A stretch of DNA of 64,000 nt, from the NCBI GenBank assembly GCA_958450325.1, contig OY288250.1, positions 40,398,683-40,462,682 of the forward strand, read 5' to 3'. The notes beneath the pieces were generated by a model. The model was given only the letters and a program-made list of their open reading frames with translations, did no database searches and was not told where the DNA came from. This DNA comes from Agrostemma githago. Taxonomy: Eukaryota; Streptophyta; Magnoliopsida; Caryophyllales; Caryophyllaceae. The translations under genes and the position numbers were made by a program. Each line of letters begins with the position of its first letter. Positions within the stretch are counted from its first letter, which is position 1. Shown here piece after piece: positions 1 through 12,754 of this stretch.

Positions 1-453
1 TATCTTGCAGGGGCAACTTGATTTTTTGATGGAGGTGGAAGATACCGCCTTGACAGTGTGGATCCATGGCCTCCCGAGGAGTAGGTTGAAAGAAGAGGTG
101 ACAACAATCACCTGGAATTCCAGCTCCTTTTAAACTGGGCCCGTTATGATTGTCAGTTTAATGGCCCCAGCTACCGACTTTGGGCTCCAATCAAAATCAT
201 GGATGGTTTGAGCAGTCGGGATGTAGTCAGCCTCGGTAATGCCGAGGGCTTTGGCGGTCCTTAGAGGTAGGATGTTCACACCAGACCCATCGTCAATTAG
301 GGTCATCGGAAGATATTTCCCCCGGCATATCACCGTGATGTACAGGGCCAAGTTGTGGGAGACCACGAACGGTGGTAGATCAGACTCAGAGAAGGTAATG
401 AGCGGACCTTCTTCCTTGATCTTGCCCTTTAAATAGTTGCATTCCCGAGCCAA
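1..453 (-). pseudogene. Unit 1 (partial at window edge), retropepsin fragment
   Basis: The protease frame reads 130-453 (107 codons) from the LARECNY codons. The active site is DDGSG, with Gly where most units have Ala. A TAA follows ITGPV. The C run before the second domain is the short form (CC), so the frame would also shift there. The second domain lies outside the window. Confidence 0.82.
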
Positions 454-1820
454 TTTGGTCTCGGGGTATGTGATAGTGGGTCAGAACCGACTGACTTAAT
501 ATCTCCGAATACCGGCGTGACGAAGTAGTCGGTCAGCCGTGGTCTATAAGGGCTTAAGTAGGTACCCTTAATGATATTGTAGGCCTTTTCGATTCCTTCT
601 CTGACAACGTTGCCCGAGGTCAGAGCGTACCCTAAGCCGAAGTGTGAGTCTTCGTTGTTCAGGACCTCAATAATCTTCCCAGCTGGAAGATATGGCCTTG
701 AGGTAGCTCCCGGAAAATACCCCAAATTCTGTAGCATCATGTCGATGCTAGTGGTGAAATAAGCCCTTAAGAGGTATTCCTCCTCGATCATTCCCACAAA
801 ATCGAACCCTCGAAGGTCCGCGCGGCTCGTGGCGTTGCAGCTAGCCACGGTCATGGGGGTTGCCTCTAAAGTAATTACATTATCTTGCATGGGCAACTTG
901 ATTTCTTGATGGAGGTGGAAGATACCGCCATGACAGTGTGGATCCATGGCCTCCCGAGGAGTAGGTTGAAAGAATAGGTGACATCAATCACCTAAAGTTC
1001 CAGCTCCTTTTCAACTGGGCCCGTTATGATTGCCAGTTTAATGGCCCCAGCTATCGACTTTGGGCTCCAATCAAAAGAATGGATGGTTTGAGCAGTTGCC
1101 CGAGGTTAGAGCGTACCCTAGGCCGAAGTGTGAGTCTTCGTTGTTCAGGACCTCAATAATCTTCCCAATTGGAAGATATGGCCTTGAGGTAGCTCCCGGA
1201 AAATACCCCAAATTCTATAGCATCATATCGATGCTAGTGGTGAAATAAGGCCTGAAGAGGTATTCCTCCTCGATCATTCCCACAAAATCGAACCCTCAAA
1301 GGTCCATGCGGCTCGTGGCATTGCAGCTAGCCACGGTCATGGGGGTTGCCTCTAAAGTAATAACATTATCTTGCAGGGGCAACTTGATTTTTTGATGGAG
1401 GGTGGAAGATACCGCCTTGACAGTGTGGATCCATGGCTTCCCGAGGAGTAGGTTGAAAGAAGAGGTGACAACAATCACCAGGAATTCCAGCTCCTTTTAC
1501 ACTGGGCCCGTTATGATTGTCAGTTTAATGGCCCCAGCTACCGACTTTGGGCTCCAATCAAAATCATGGATGGTTTGAGCAGTCGGGATGTAGTCAGCCT
1601 CGGTCATGCCGAGGGCTTTGGCGGTCCTTAGAGGAAGGATATTCACAGCAGACCCATCGTCAATTAGGGTCATCGGAAGATATTTCCTCCGGCATATCAC
1701 CGTGATGTACAGGGCCAAGTTGTGGGAGACCCCGAACGGTGGTAGATCAGACTCAGAGAAGGTAATGAGCGGACCTTCTTCCTTGATCTTGCCCTTTAAA
1801 TAGTTGCATTCCCGAGCCAA
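454..1820 (-). pseudogene. Unit 2, 1367 bp fused dimer
   Basis: The protease part is 1497-1820 (DDGSA), closed by TAA after ITGPV. The following part, 1296-1478, keeps the CCC run but ends at a CGA to TGA stop after the residues RMDL. At 1096/1097 the second domain is joined directly to the middle of the next copy's protease, skipping 394 bp. The second half's downstream-domain frame is 429-947, with a His in the opening MDPHC-HGG variant. Confidence 0.85.
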
Positions 1821-2700
1821 TTTGGTCTCGGGGTATGTGATAGTGGGTCAGAACCGACTGACTTAATATCTCCGAATACCGGCGTGACGAAGTAGTTGGT
1901 CAGCCGTGGTCTATAAAGGCTTAAGTATGTTCCCTTAATGATATTGTAGGCCTTTTCGATTCCTTCTCGTACAACGTTGCCCGAGGTCAGAGCGTACACT
2001 AAGCCGATGTGTGAGTCTTCGTTGTTCAGGACCTCAATAATCTTCCCAGCTGGAAGATATGACCTTGAGGTAGTTCCCGGAAAAAACCCCAAATTCTGTA
2101 GCATCATATCGATGCTAGTGGTGAAATAAGGCCTGAAGAGGTATTCTTCCTCGATCATTCCCACAAAATGGAAACCTCGATGGTCCGTGCGGCTCGTGGC
2201 GTTTCAGCTAGCCACGGTCATGGGGGTTGCCCCTAAAGTAATAACATTATCTTGCATGGGCAACTTGATTTTTTTATGGAGGTGGAAGATACCGCCTTGG
2301 CAGTGTGGATCCATGGCCTCCCGAGGAGTAGGTTGAAATAAGAGGTGACAAAAATCACCTAGAATTCCAGCTCCTTTTCAACTAGGCCCGTTATGATTGT
2401 CAGTATAATGGCCCCAGCTACTGACTTTGGGCTCCAATCAAAAGCATGGATGGTTTGACCAATCAGGATGTTGTCAGCCTCGGTAATGCCAAGGGCTTTG
2501 GCGGTCCTTATAGGAAGGATGTTCACAGCAGACCCATCGTCAATTAGGGTCATCGGAAGATATTTCCCCCGGCATATCATCGTGATGTACAGGGCCAAGT
2601 TGTGGGAGACCCCGAACGGTGGTAGATCAGACTCAGGGAAGGTAATGAGCGGACCTTCTTCCTTGAACTTACTCTTGAAATAGTTGCATTCTTGAGCCAA
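1821..2700 (-). pseudogene. Unit 3, simple 880 bp monomer
   Basis: The protease frame is 2359-2700 (113 codons), reading through ITG-V but ending at a CAG to TAG stop after ELEF. The active site is DDGSA. The downstream-domain frame is 1796-2164, starting only at GMIEEEY because the region before it holds a substitution stop. Confidence 0.83.
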
Positions 2701-4067
2701 TTTGGTCTCGGGGTATGTGATAGTGGGTCGGAACAGACCGACTTAATAGCTCTGAATACAGGCATGACGAAGTAGTCGGTCAGCCGTGGTCTATAAGGGC
2801 TTAAGTAGGTACCCTTAATGATATTGTAGGCCTTTTCGATTCCTTCTCTGACAACGTTGCCCGAGGTCAGAGCGTACCCTAAGCCGAAGTGTGAGTCTTC
2901 GTTGTTCAGGACCTCAATAATCTTCCCTACTGGAAGATATGGCCTTGAGGTAGCTCCCGGAAAATACCCCAAATTCTGTAGCATCATGTCGATGATAGTG
3001 GTGAAATAAGCCCTTAAGAGGTATTCCTCCTCGATCATTCCCACAAAATCGAACCCTCGAAGGTCCGCGCGGCTCGTGGCGTTGCAGCTAGCCACGGTCA
3101 TGGGGGTTGCCTCTAAAGTAATTACATTATCTTGCATGGGCAACTTGATTTCTTGATGGAGGTGGAAGATACCGCCTTGACAGTGTGGATCCATGGCCTC
3201 CCGAGGAGTAGGTTGAAAGAATAGGTGACATCAATCACCTAGAGTTCCAGCTCCTTTTCAACTGGGCCCGTTATGATTGTCAGTTTAATGGCCCCAGCTA
3301 TCGACTTTGCGCTCCAATCAAAAGAATGGATGGTTTGAGCAGTTGCCCGAGGTTAGAGCGTACCCTAGGCCGAAGTGTGAGTCTTCGTTGTTCAGGACCT
3401 CAATAATCTTCCCAACTGGAAGATATGGCCTTGAGGTAGCTCCCGGAAAATACCCCAAATTCTATAGCATCATATCGATGCTAGTGGTGAAATAACGCCT
3501 GAAGAGGTATTCCTCCTCGATCATTCCCACAAAATCGAACCCTCAAAGGTCCATACGGCTCGTGGCATTGCAGCTAGCCACGGTCATGGGGGTTGCCTCT
3601 AAAGTAATAACATTATCTTGCAGGGGCAACTTGATTTTTTGATGGAGGGTGGAAGATACCGCCTTGACAGTGTGGATCCATGGCTTCCCGAGGAGTAGGT
3701 TGAAAGAAGAGGTGACAACAATCACCAGGAATTCCAGCTCCTTTTACACTGGGCCGGTTATGATTGTCAGTTTAATGGCCCCAGCTACCGACTTTGGGCT
3801 CCAATCAAAATCATGGATGGTTTGAGCAGTCGGGATGTAGTCAGCCTCGATAATGCCGAGGGCTTTGGCGGTCCTTAGAGGAAGGATATTCACAGCAGAC
3901 CCATCGTCAATTAGGGTCATCGGAAGATATTTCCTCCGGCATATCACCGTGATGTACAGGGCCAAGTTGTGGGAGACCCCGAACGGTGGTAGATCAGACT
4001 CAGAGAAGGTAATGAGCGGACCTTCTTCCTTTAACTTGCCCTTTAAATAGTTGCATTCCCGAGCCAA
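2701..4067 (-). pseudogene. Unit 4, 1367 bp fused dimer
   Basis: Near-copy of unit 2 at +2247 bp. Protease part 3744-4067 (DDGSA) with TAA after ITGPV. CCC-form part 3543-3725 ends at the RMDL stop. The dimer junction is at 3343/3344. The second-half downstream frame 2577-3194 is 205 codons and runs out of frame into the next unit's protease region. Confidence 0.85.
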
Positions 4068-4947
4068 TTTGGTCTCGGGGTATGTGATAGTGGGTCATAA
4101 CAGACTGACTTAATAGCTCCGAATACCGGCGCGACGAAGTAGTTGGTCAGCCGTGGTCTATAAGGGCTTAAGTAGGTACCCTTAATGATATTGTAGGCCT
4201 TTTCGATGCCTTCTCGGACAACGTTGCCCGAGGTCAGAGCGTACCCTAGGCCGAAGTGCAAGTCTTCGTTGTTCAGGACCTCAATAGTCTTCCCAGCTGG
4301 AAGATTTGGCCTTGAGGTAGTTCCCGGAAAATACCCCAAATTCTGTAGCATCATATCGATGCTAGTGGTGAAATAAGGCCTGAAGAGGTATTCTTCCTCG
4401 ATCATTCCCACAAAATCGAACCCTCGAAGGTCCGTGCGGCTCGTGACGTTTCAGCTAGCCACGATCATGGGGGTTGCCCCTAAAGTAATAACATTATCTT
4501 GCATGGGCAACTTGATTTTTTGATGAAGGTGGAAGATGCCGCCTTGACAGTGTGGATCCATGGCCTCCCGAGGAGTAGGTTGAAAGAAGAGGTGACAACA
4601 ATCACCTGGAATTCCAGCTCCTTTTCAACTGGGCCCGTTATGATTGTCTGTATAATGGCCCCAGCTACTGACTTTGGGCTCCAATCAAAAGCATGGATGG
4701 TTTCAGCAGTCGGGATGTAGTCAGCCTCGGTAATGCCGAGGGCTTTGGCGGTCCTTATAGGAAGGATGTTCACAGTACACCCATCGTCAATTAGGGTCAT
4801 CGGAAGATATTTCCCCCGGCATATCACCGTGATGTACAGGGCCAAGTTGTGGGAGACCCCGAACGGTGGTAGATCAGACTCAGGGAAGGTAATGAGCGGA
4901 CCTTCTTCCTTGAACTTACTCTTGAAATAGTTGCATTCTTGAGGCAA
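4068..4947 (-). pseudogene. Unit 5, simple 880 bp monomer
   Basis: The protease frame 4480-4947 spans 155 codons with no stop through LLLGRPW, but the active site is DDGCT and the CC deletion then shifts the frame to a stop (MLLL). Downstream frame 4043-4411 starts late at GMIEEEY. Confidence 0.84.
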
Positions 4948-6314
4948 TTTGGTCTCGGGGTATGTGATAGTGGGTCGGAACAGACCGACTTAATAGCTCC
5001 GAATACCGGCGTGTCGAAGTAGTCGGTCAGCCGTGGTCTATAAGGGCTTAAGTAGGTACCCTTAATGATATTGTAGGCCTTTTCGATTCCTTCTCGGACA
5101 ACGTTGCCCGAGGTCAGAGCGTACCCTAAGCCGAAGTGTGAGTCTTCGTTGTTCAGGACCTCAATAATCTTCCCAGCTGGAAGATATGGCCTTGAGGTAG
5201 CTTCCGGAAAATACCCCAAATTCTGTAGCATCATGTCGATGCTAGTGGTGAAATAAGCCCTTAAGAAGTATTCCTCCTCGATCATTCCCACAAAATCAAA
5301 CCCTCGAAGGTCCGCGAGGCTCGTGGCGTTGCAGCTAGCCACGGTCATGGGGGTTGCCTCTAAAGTAATTACATTATCTTTCATGGGCAACTTGATTTTT
5401 TGATGGAGGTGGAAGATACCGCCTTGACAGTGTGGATCCATGGCCTCCCGAGGAGTAGGTTGAAAGAATAGGTGACATCAATAACCTGGAATTCCAGCTC
5501 CTTTTCAACTGGGCCCGTTATGATTGTCAGTTTAATGGCCCCAGCTATCGACTTTGGGCTCCAATCAAAAGAATGGATGGTTTGAGCAGTTGCCCGAGGT
5601 TAGAGCGTACCCTAGGCCGAAGTGTGAGTCTTCGTTGTTCAGGACCTCAATAATCTTCCCAACTGGAAGATATGGCCTTGAGGTAGCTCCCGGAAAATAC
5701 CCCAAATTCTATAGCATCATATCGATGCTAGTGGTGAAATAACGCCTGAAGAGGTATTCCTCCTCGATCATTCCCACAAAATCGAACCCTCAAAGGTCCA
5801 TGCGGCTCGTGGCATTGCAGCTAGCCACGGTCATGGGGGTTGCCTCTAAAGCAATAACATTATCTTGCAGGGGCAACTTGATTTTTTGATGGAGGGTGGA
5901 AGATACCGCCTTGACAGTGTGGATCCATGGCTTCCCGAGGAGTAGGTTGAAAGAAGAGGTGACCACAATCACCAGGAATTCCAGCTCCTTTTACACTGGG
6001 CCCGTTATGATTGTCAGTTTAATGGCCCCAGCTACCGACTTTGGGCTCCAATCAAAATCATGGATGGTTTGAGCAGTCGGGATGTAGTCAACCTCGGTAA
6101 TGCCGAGGGCTTTGGCGGTCCTTAGAGGAAGGATGTTCACAGCAGACCCATCGTCAATTAGGGTCATCGGAAGATATTTCCTCCGGCATATCACCGTGAT
6201 GTACAGGGCCAAGTTGTGGGAGACCCCGAACGGTGGTAGATCAGACTCAGAGAAGGTAATGAGCGGACCTTCTTCCTTGAACTTGCCCTTTAAATAGTTG
6301 CATTCCCGAGCCAA
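4948..6314 (-). pseudogene. Unit 6, 1367 bp fused dimer
   Basis: Protease part 5991-6314 (DDGSA) with TAA after ITGPV. CCC-form part 5790-5972 ends at the RMDL stop. Junction at 5590/5591. Second-half downstream frame 4824-5441 (205 codons). Confidence 0.85.
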
Positions 6315-7194
6315 TTTGGTCTCGGGGTATGTGATAGTGGGTCAGAACAGACTGACTTAACAGCTCCGAATACCGGCGTGACGAAGTAGTTGGTCAGCCG
6401 TGGTCTATAAGGGCTTAAGTAGGTACCCTTAATGATATTGTAGGCCTTTTCGATGCCTTCTCGGACAACGTTGCCCAAGGTCAGAGCGTACCCTAGGCCG
6501 AAGTGCGAGTCTTCGTTGTTCAAGACCTCAATAATCTTCCCAGCTGGAAGATATGGCCATGAGGTAGTTCCCGGAAAATACCCCAAATTCTGTAGCATCA
6601 TATCGATGCTAGTGGTGAAATAAGGCCTGAAGAGGTATTCTTCCTCGATCATTCCCACAAAATCGAACCCTCGAAGGTCCGTGCGGCTCGTGACGTTTCA
6701 GCTAGCCACGATCATGGGGGTTGCCCCTAAAGTAATAACATTATCTTGCATGGGCAACTTGATTTTTTGATGAAGGTGGAAGATACCGCCTTGACAGTGT
6801 GGATCCATGGCCTTCCGAGGAGTAGGTTGAAAGAAGAGGTGACAACAATCACCTGGAATTCCAGCTCCTTTTCAACTGGGCCCGTTATGGTTGTCTGTAT
6901 AATGGCCCCAGCTACTGACTTTGGGCTCCAATCAAAAGCATGGATGGTTTGAGCAGTCGGGATGTAGTCAGCCTCGGTAATGCCGAGGGCTTTGGCGGTC
7001 CTTATAGGAAGGATGTTCACAGCTGACCCATCGTCAATTAGGGTCATCGGAAGATATTTCCCCCGGCATATCACCGTGATGTACAGGGCCAAGTTGTGGG
7101 AGACCCCGAACGGTGGTAGATCAGACTCAGGGAAGGTAATGAGCGGACCTTCTTCCTTGAACTTAGTCTTGAAATAGTTGCATTCTTGAGCCAA
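6315..7194 (-). pseudogene. Unit 7, simple 880 bp monomer (best-preserved protease)
   Basis: Protease frame 6727-7194 is one of the clearest copies, 155 codons with the Ser-type active site. DDGS sits at residues 54-57, the hydrophobic stretch ILP follows, and LLGRPW sits at 125-130. These are the active-site loop and the later hydrophobic-hydrophobic-Gly strand expected of a retropepsin. The CC deletion then shifts the frame. Downstream frame 6290-6658. Confidence 0.86.
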
Positions 7195-8561
7195 TTTGGT
7201 CTCGGGGTATGTGATAGTGGGTCGGAACAGACCGACTTAATAGCTCCGAATACCGGCGTGACGAAGTAGTCGGTCAGTCGTGGTCTATAATGGCTTAAGT
7301 AGGTACCCTTAATGATATTGTAGGCCTTTTCGATTCCTTCTCGGACAATGTTGCCCGAGGTCAGAGCGTACCCTAAGCCGAAGTGTGAGTCTTCGTTGTT
7401 CAGGACCTCAATAATCTTCCCAGCTGGAAGATATGGCCTTGAGGTAGCTCCCGGAAAATACCCCAAATTCTGTAGCATCATGTCGATGCTAGTGGTGAAA
7501 TAAGCCCTTAAGAAGTATTCCTCCTCGATCATTCCCACAAAATCGAACCCTCGAAGGTCCGCGCGGCTCGTGGCGTTGCAGCTAGCCACGGTCATGGGGG
7601 TTGCCTCTAAAGTAATTACATTATCTTGCATGGGCAACTTGATTTTTTGATGGAGGTGGAAGATACCGCCTTGACAGTGTGGATCCATGGCCTCCCGAGG
7701 AGTAGGTTGAAAGAATAGGTGACATCAATCACCTGGAATTCCAGCTCCTTTTCAACTGGGCCATTTATGATTGTCAGTTTAATGGCCCCAGCTATCGACT
7801 TTGGGCTCCAATCAAAAGAATGGATGGTTTGAGCAGTTGCCCGAGGTTAGAGCGTACCCTAGGCCGAAGTGTGAGTCTTCGTTGTTCAGGACCTCAATAT
7901 TCTTCCCAACTGGAAGATATGGCCTTGAGGTAGCTCCCGGAAAATACCCCAAATTCTATAGCATCAGATCGATGGTAGTGGTGAAATAACACCTGAAGAG
8001 GTATTCCTCCTCGATCATTCCCACAAAATCGAACCCTCAAAGGTCCATGCGGCTCGTGGCATTGTAGCTAGCCACGATCATGGGGGTTGCCTCTAAAGTA
8101 ATAACATTATCTTGCAGGGGCAACTTGATTTTTTGATGGAGGGTGGAAGATACCGCCTTGACAGTGTGGATCCATGGCTTCCCGAGGAGTAGGTTGAAAG
8201 AAGAGGTGACAACAATCACCAGGAATTCCAGCTCCTTTTACACTGGGCCCGTTATGATTGTCAGTTTAATGGCCCCAGCTACCGACTTTGGGCTCCAATC
8301 AAAATCATGGATGGTTTGAGCAGTCGGGATGTAGTCAGCCTCGGTAATGCCGAGGGCTTTGGCGGTCCTTATAGGAAGGATGTTCACAGCAGACCCATCG
8401 TCAATTAGGGTCATCGGAAGATATTTCCCCCGGCATATCACCGTGATGTACAGGGCCAAGTTGTGGGAGACCCCGAACGGTGGTAGATCAGACTCAGGGA
8501 AGGTAATGAGCGGACCTTCTTCCTTGAACTTACTCTTGAAATAGTTGCATTCTTGAGCCAA
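7195..8561 (-). pseudogene. Unit 8, 1367 bp fused dimer
   Basis: Protease part 8238-8561 has the AQECNYFKS start and the LPIRTAK variant typical of simple units, joined to the TAA-after-ITGPV end typical of fused dimers. It looks recombinant. CCC-form part 8037-8219 ends at the RMDL stop. Junction 7837/7838. Second-half frame 7071-7688. Confidence 0.84.
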
Positions 8562-9929
8562 TTTGGTCTCGGGGTATGTGATAGTGGGTCGGAACAGACC
8601 GACTTAATAGCTCCGAATACCGGCGTGACGAAGTAGTCGGTCAGCCGTGGTCTATAATGGCTTAAGTAGGTACCCTTAATGATATTGTAGGCCTTTTCGA
8701 TTCCTTCTCAGACAATGTTGGCCGAGGTCAGAGCGTACCCTAAGCCGAAGTGTGAGTCTTCGTTGTTCAGGACCTCAATAATCTTCCCAGCTGGAAGATA
8801 TGGCCTTGAGGTAGCTCCCGGAAAATACCCCAAATTCTGTAGCATCATGTCGATGCTAGTGGTGAAATCAGCCCTTAAGAAGTATTCCTCCTCGATCATT
8901 CCCACAAAATCGAACCCTCGAAGGTCCGCGCGGCTCGTGGCGTTGCAGCTAGCCACGGTCATGGGGGTTGCCTCTAAAGTAATTACATTATCTTGCATGG
9001 GCAACTTGATTTTTTGATGGAGGTGGAAGATACCGCCTTGACAGTGTGGATCCATGGCCTCCCGAGGAGTAGGTTGAAAGAATAGGTGACATCAATCACC
9101 TGGAATTCCAGCTTCTTTTTCATCTGGGCCCGTTATGATTGTCAGTTTAATGGCCCCAGCTATCGACTTTGGGCTTCAATCAAAAGAATGGATGGTTTGA
9201 GCAGTTGCCCGAGGTTAGAGCGTACCCTAGGCCGAAGTGTGAGTCTTCGTTGTTCAGGACCTCAATAATCTTCCCAACTGGAAGATATGGCCTTGAGGTA
9301 GCTCCCGGAAAATACCCCAAATTCTATAGCATCATATCGATGCTAGTGGTGAAATAAGGCCTGAAGAGGTATTCCTCCTCGATCATTCCCACAAAATCGA
9401 ACCCTCAAAGGTCCATGCGGCTCGTGGCATTGCAGCTAGCCACGATCATGGGGGTTGCCTCTAAAGTAATAACATTATCTTGCAGGGGCAACTTGATTTT
9501 TTGATGGAGGGTGGAAGATACCGCCTTGACAGTGTAGATCCATGGCTTCCCGAGGAGTAGGTTGAAAGAAGAGGTGACAACAATCACCAGGAATTCCAGC
9601 TCCTTTTACACTGGGCCCGTTATGATTGTCAGTTTAATGGCCCCAGCTACCGACTTTGGGCTCCAATCAAAATCATGGATGGTTTGAGCAGTCGGGATGT
9701 AGTCAGCCTCGGTAATGCCGAGGGCTTTGGCGGTCCTTAGAGGAAGGATGTTCACAGCAGACCCATCGTCAATTAGGGTCATCGGAAGATATTTCCTCCG
9801 GCATATCACCGTGATGTACAGGGCCAAGTTGTGGGAGACCCCGAGCGGTGGTAGATCAGACTCAGGGAAGGTAATGAGCGGACCTTCTTCCTTAAACTTA
9901 CTCTTGAAATAGTTGCATTCTTGAGCCAA
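8562..9929 (-). pseudogene. Unit 9, 1368 bp fused dimer
   Basis: Protease part 9606-9929 (DDGSA, TAA after ITGPV) and CCC-form part 9405-9587 with the RMDL stop. Junction 9205/9206. One extra base near 9110-9122 explains the 1368 bp length. The second-half downstream frame 8708-9055 is cut short by a TGA after SANIV. Confidence 0.84.
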
Positions 9930-11295
9930 TTTGGTCTCGAGGTATGTTATAGTGGGTCGGAACAGACCGACTTAATAGCTCCGAAAACCGGCGTGACGAA
10001 GTAGTCGGTCAGCCGTGGTCTATAAGGGCTTAAGTAGGTACCCTTAATGATATTGTAGGCCTTTTGGATGCCTTCTCGGACAACGTTGCCCGAGGTCATA
10101 TCGTACCCTAGGCCGAAGTGCGAGTCTTCGTTGTTCAGTACCTCAATAATCTTCCCAGCTGGAAGATATGGCCTTGAGGTAGCTCCCGGAAAATACCCCA
10201 AATTCTGTAGCATCATGTCGATGCTAGTGGTGAAATAAGCCCTTAAGAGGTATTCCTCCTCGATCATTCCCACAAAATCGAACCCTCGAAGGTCCGTGCG
10301 GCTCGTGGCGTTGCAGCTAGCCACGGTCATGGGGGTTGCCTCTAAAGTAATTACATTATCTTGCATGGGCAACTTGATTTTTTGATGGAGGTGGAAGATA
10401 CCGCCTTGACAGTGTGGAGCCATGGCCTCCCGAGGAGTAGGTTGAAAGAATAGGTGACATCAATCACCTGGAATTCCAGCTCCTTTTCAACTGGGCCCGT
10501 TATGATTGTCAGTTTAATGGCCCCAGCTATCGACTTTGGGCTTCAATCAAAAGAATGGATGGTTTGAGCAGTTGCCCGAGGTCAGAGCGTACCCTAGGCC
10601 GAAGTGCGAGTCTTCGTTGTTCAGTACCTCAATAATCTTCCCAGCTGGAAGATATGGCCTTGAGGTAGCTCCCGGAAAATACCCCAAATTCTGTAGTATC
10701 ATATCGATTCTAGTGGTGAAATAAGGCCTGAAGAGGTATTCTTCCTCGATCATTCCCACAAAATCGAACCCTCGAAGGTCCGTGCGGCTCATGGCGTTGC
10801 AGCTAGCCACGGTCATGGGGGTTGCCTCTAAAGTAATAACATTATCTTGCAGGAACAACTTGATTTTTTGATGGAGGTGGAAGATACCGCCTTGACAGTG
10901 TGGATCCATGGCCTCCCGAGGAGTAGGTTGAAAGAAGAGGTGACAACAATCACCTGGAATTCCAGCACCTTTTCAACTGGGCCCGTTTTGATTGTTAGTA
11001 TAATGGCCCCAGCTACTGACTTTGGGCTCCAATCAAAAGCATGGATGGTTTGAGCAGTCGGGATGTAGTCAGCCTCGGTAATGCCGAGGGCTTTGGCTGT
11101 CCTTATAGGAAGGATGTTCACAGCAGACCCATCGTCAATTAGGGTCATTGGAAGATATTTCCCCCGGCATATCACCGTGATGTACAGGGCCAAGTTGTGG
11201 GAGACCCCGAACGGTGGTAGATCAGACTCAGGGAAGGTAATGAGCGGACCTTCTTCCTTGAACTTACTCTTGAAATAGTTGCATTCTTGAGTCAA
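9930..11295 (-). pseudogene. Unit 10, 1366 bp fused dimer with a different first half
   Basis: Protease frame 10828-11295 is the 155-codon type (DDGSA, no TAA after ITGPV). The first half has the CC deletion and no RMDL stop, unlike other fused dimers. The 394 bp junction (10572/10573) is nevertheless identical in position. Frame 10547-10909 runs across the junction. Second-half frame 9947-10423 (158 codons) stops at a substituted TAA. Confidence 0.84.
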
Positions 11296-11492
11296 TTTGG
11301 TCTCGGGGTATGTGATAGTGGGTCGGAACAGACCGACTTAATAGCTCCGAATACCGGCGTGACGAAGTAGTCGGTCAGCCGTGGTCTATAAGGGCTTAAG
11401 TAGGTACCCTTAATGATATTGTAGGCCTTTTCGATTCCTTCTCGAACAACGTTGCCCGAGGTCAGAGCGTACCCTAAGCCGAAGTGTGAGTC

Positions 11493-11497
11493 TTCGT
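11493..11497. repeat. Target-site duplication TTCGT, left
   Basis: Directly precedes the TG of the 3.9 kb LTR. In uninterrupted units the site reads TCTTCGTTGTTCAGG, so one TTCGT is the original. Confidence 0.93.
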
Positions 11498-12096
11498 TGT
11501 AACACCCCTGATTTTATAAATTAAATTAATTTAAAATTTTGTTCGTATTTTTATTTTTACGATTTAACTCGTAATTCTTAAAATTTATTATAAAACGAAT
11601 TTATTGTTTAATCGTTTCAAACTCCTAAAATTGTATTTGACTCGGAAACTCTTCTTATATTTAAAACATATTTTTATTCCTGTTTCGATTTATTTTATAG
11701 ATTTAATTTAATTCTTATCGAAAGCCTATTTCGGCGATTTTTAAGTCCTAAATTCTTTTATTTAATTATATTTATTTAAGCTCGAATTTCTAATTTCGAA
11801 TCAAAGTTCATTATTTTAAAGTTTCGTCAAAATATTTACTCTTTTCCTCGAGAAATCAATTTAGTTCATTTTATTGAAAATTTATTATTTATCGGGAAAT
11901 ATTATTTCGCCGTCTGATTATTTAATTCTATAAGCTTCATTTTCGTCTCGAGTATTTTATTTCACGGCCCGATTATTTATTTGATTTTATTAACTCGTTT
12001 TTATTCAACTTGTGGGTCAGTCAACTTAGTTACGGAATTCGTTTCTCACCCGATTCATTTAACCAATCCGTATTCATTTAACCCATTGTTTTCCCA

Positions 12097-12720
12097 CTGT
12101 ACGTTCATCCCCTTTCCCTTCCTTTATTTGTCGTGTCCCCTTACATTTGATGGGTGCAGTCCACCTCTTCATTCTTCCTCTCCACCGTTTCTTTTTCATC
12201 ATTCCATCCCCTGCTTTTCCTCTTTCCATCATTTCGTTCTGCTCATCGGTCGCTCTCCCTTTTCCTCTTTCATTTCGTTTGTTCAGCCCTTACCAACGCA
12301 GCCTCCATCACCAATCTTTCGACCCTCTTCTTCCTTTTCATCGACAATCTCCTTCTTCCTCTGTCCCCTCTGTTTTCCTGTTTTCCTTTTTTTTTTCTTT
12401 TCGATGCGTTTGGTTGCTCACTGCTGCTGCTGCGAACTGCTCCTGCTGATGCTGCGTACTACTTTTGCTGCTACTGCTCGTTTCTTCCTCTTCGTTTCCG
12501 TGTTCTTCTACTGCTTCGTTGCTGCGGTCTCCGTCTTCGGAACTTGGTGAGCAATCTGTTTCCATCTTCTTCCTCCTCTTCTTCTTCTTTTTCTTTTCTC
12601 CATTTCTGCTGCTGTTGTTTCTGTGCCGCATCGCTGCTGGTGTGGCGTTTTGATGTCGTCATTGCTGCTACTGTTATTGGTGTACTGATGCATCTTTCTT
12701 CTCCTTCTGTCTGCTGCGTT

Positions 12721-12754
<34 letters not shown>

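Larger units (their letters stand above)
1..11497 (-). repeat. Gag-pro satellite array, block I (units 1-11 left part)
   Basis: Head-to-tail copies of a retropepsin-encoding fragment, all with coding sense on the minus strand. Units 2-8 form a higher-order repeat of 2247 bp: one 880 bp unit plus one 1367 bp fused dimer. The same landmarks (for example the retropepsin start codon region at 1820, 4067, 6314 and 8561) recur at exactly 2247 bp. From unit 8 to unit 11 the fused dimer repeats without the simple unit between. The block begins mid-unit at the window edge and stops where an LTR is inserted. Only protease-region sequence is present; no reverse transcriptase or integrase motif is visible. 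Confidence 0.93.
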
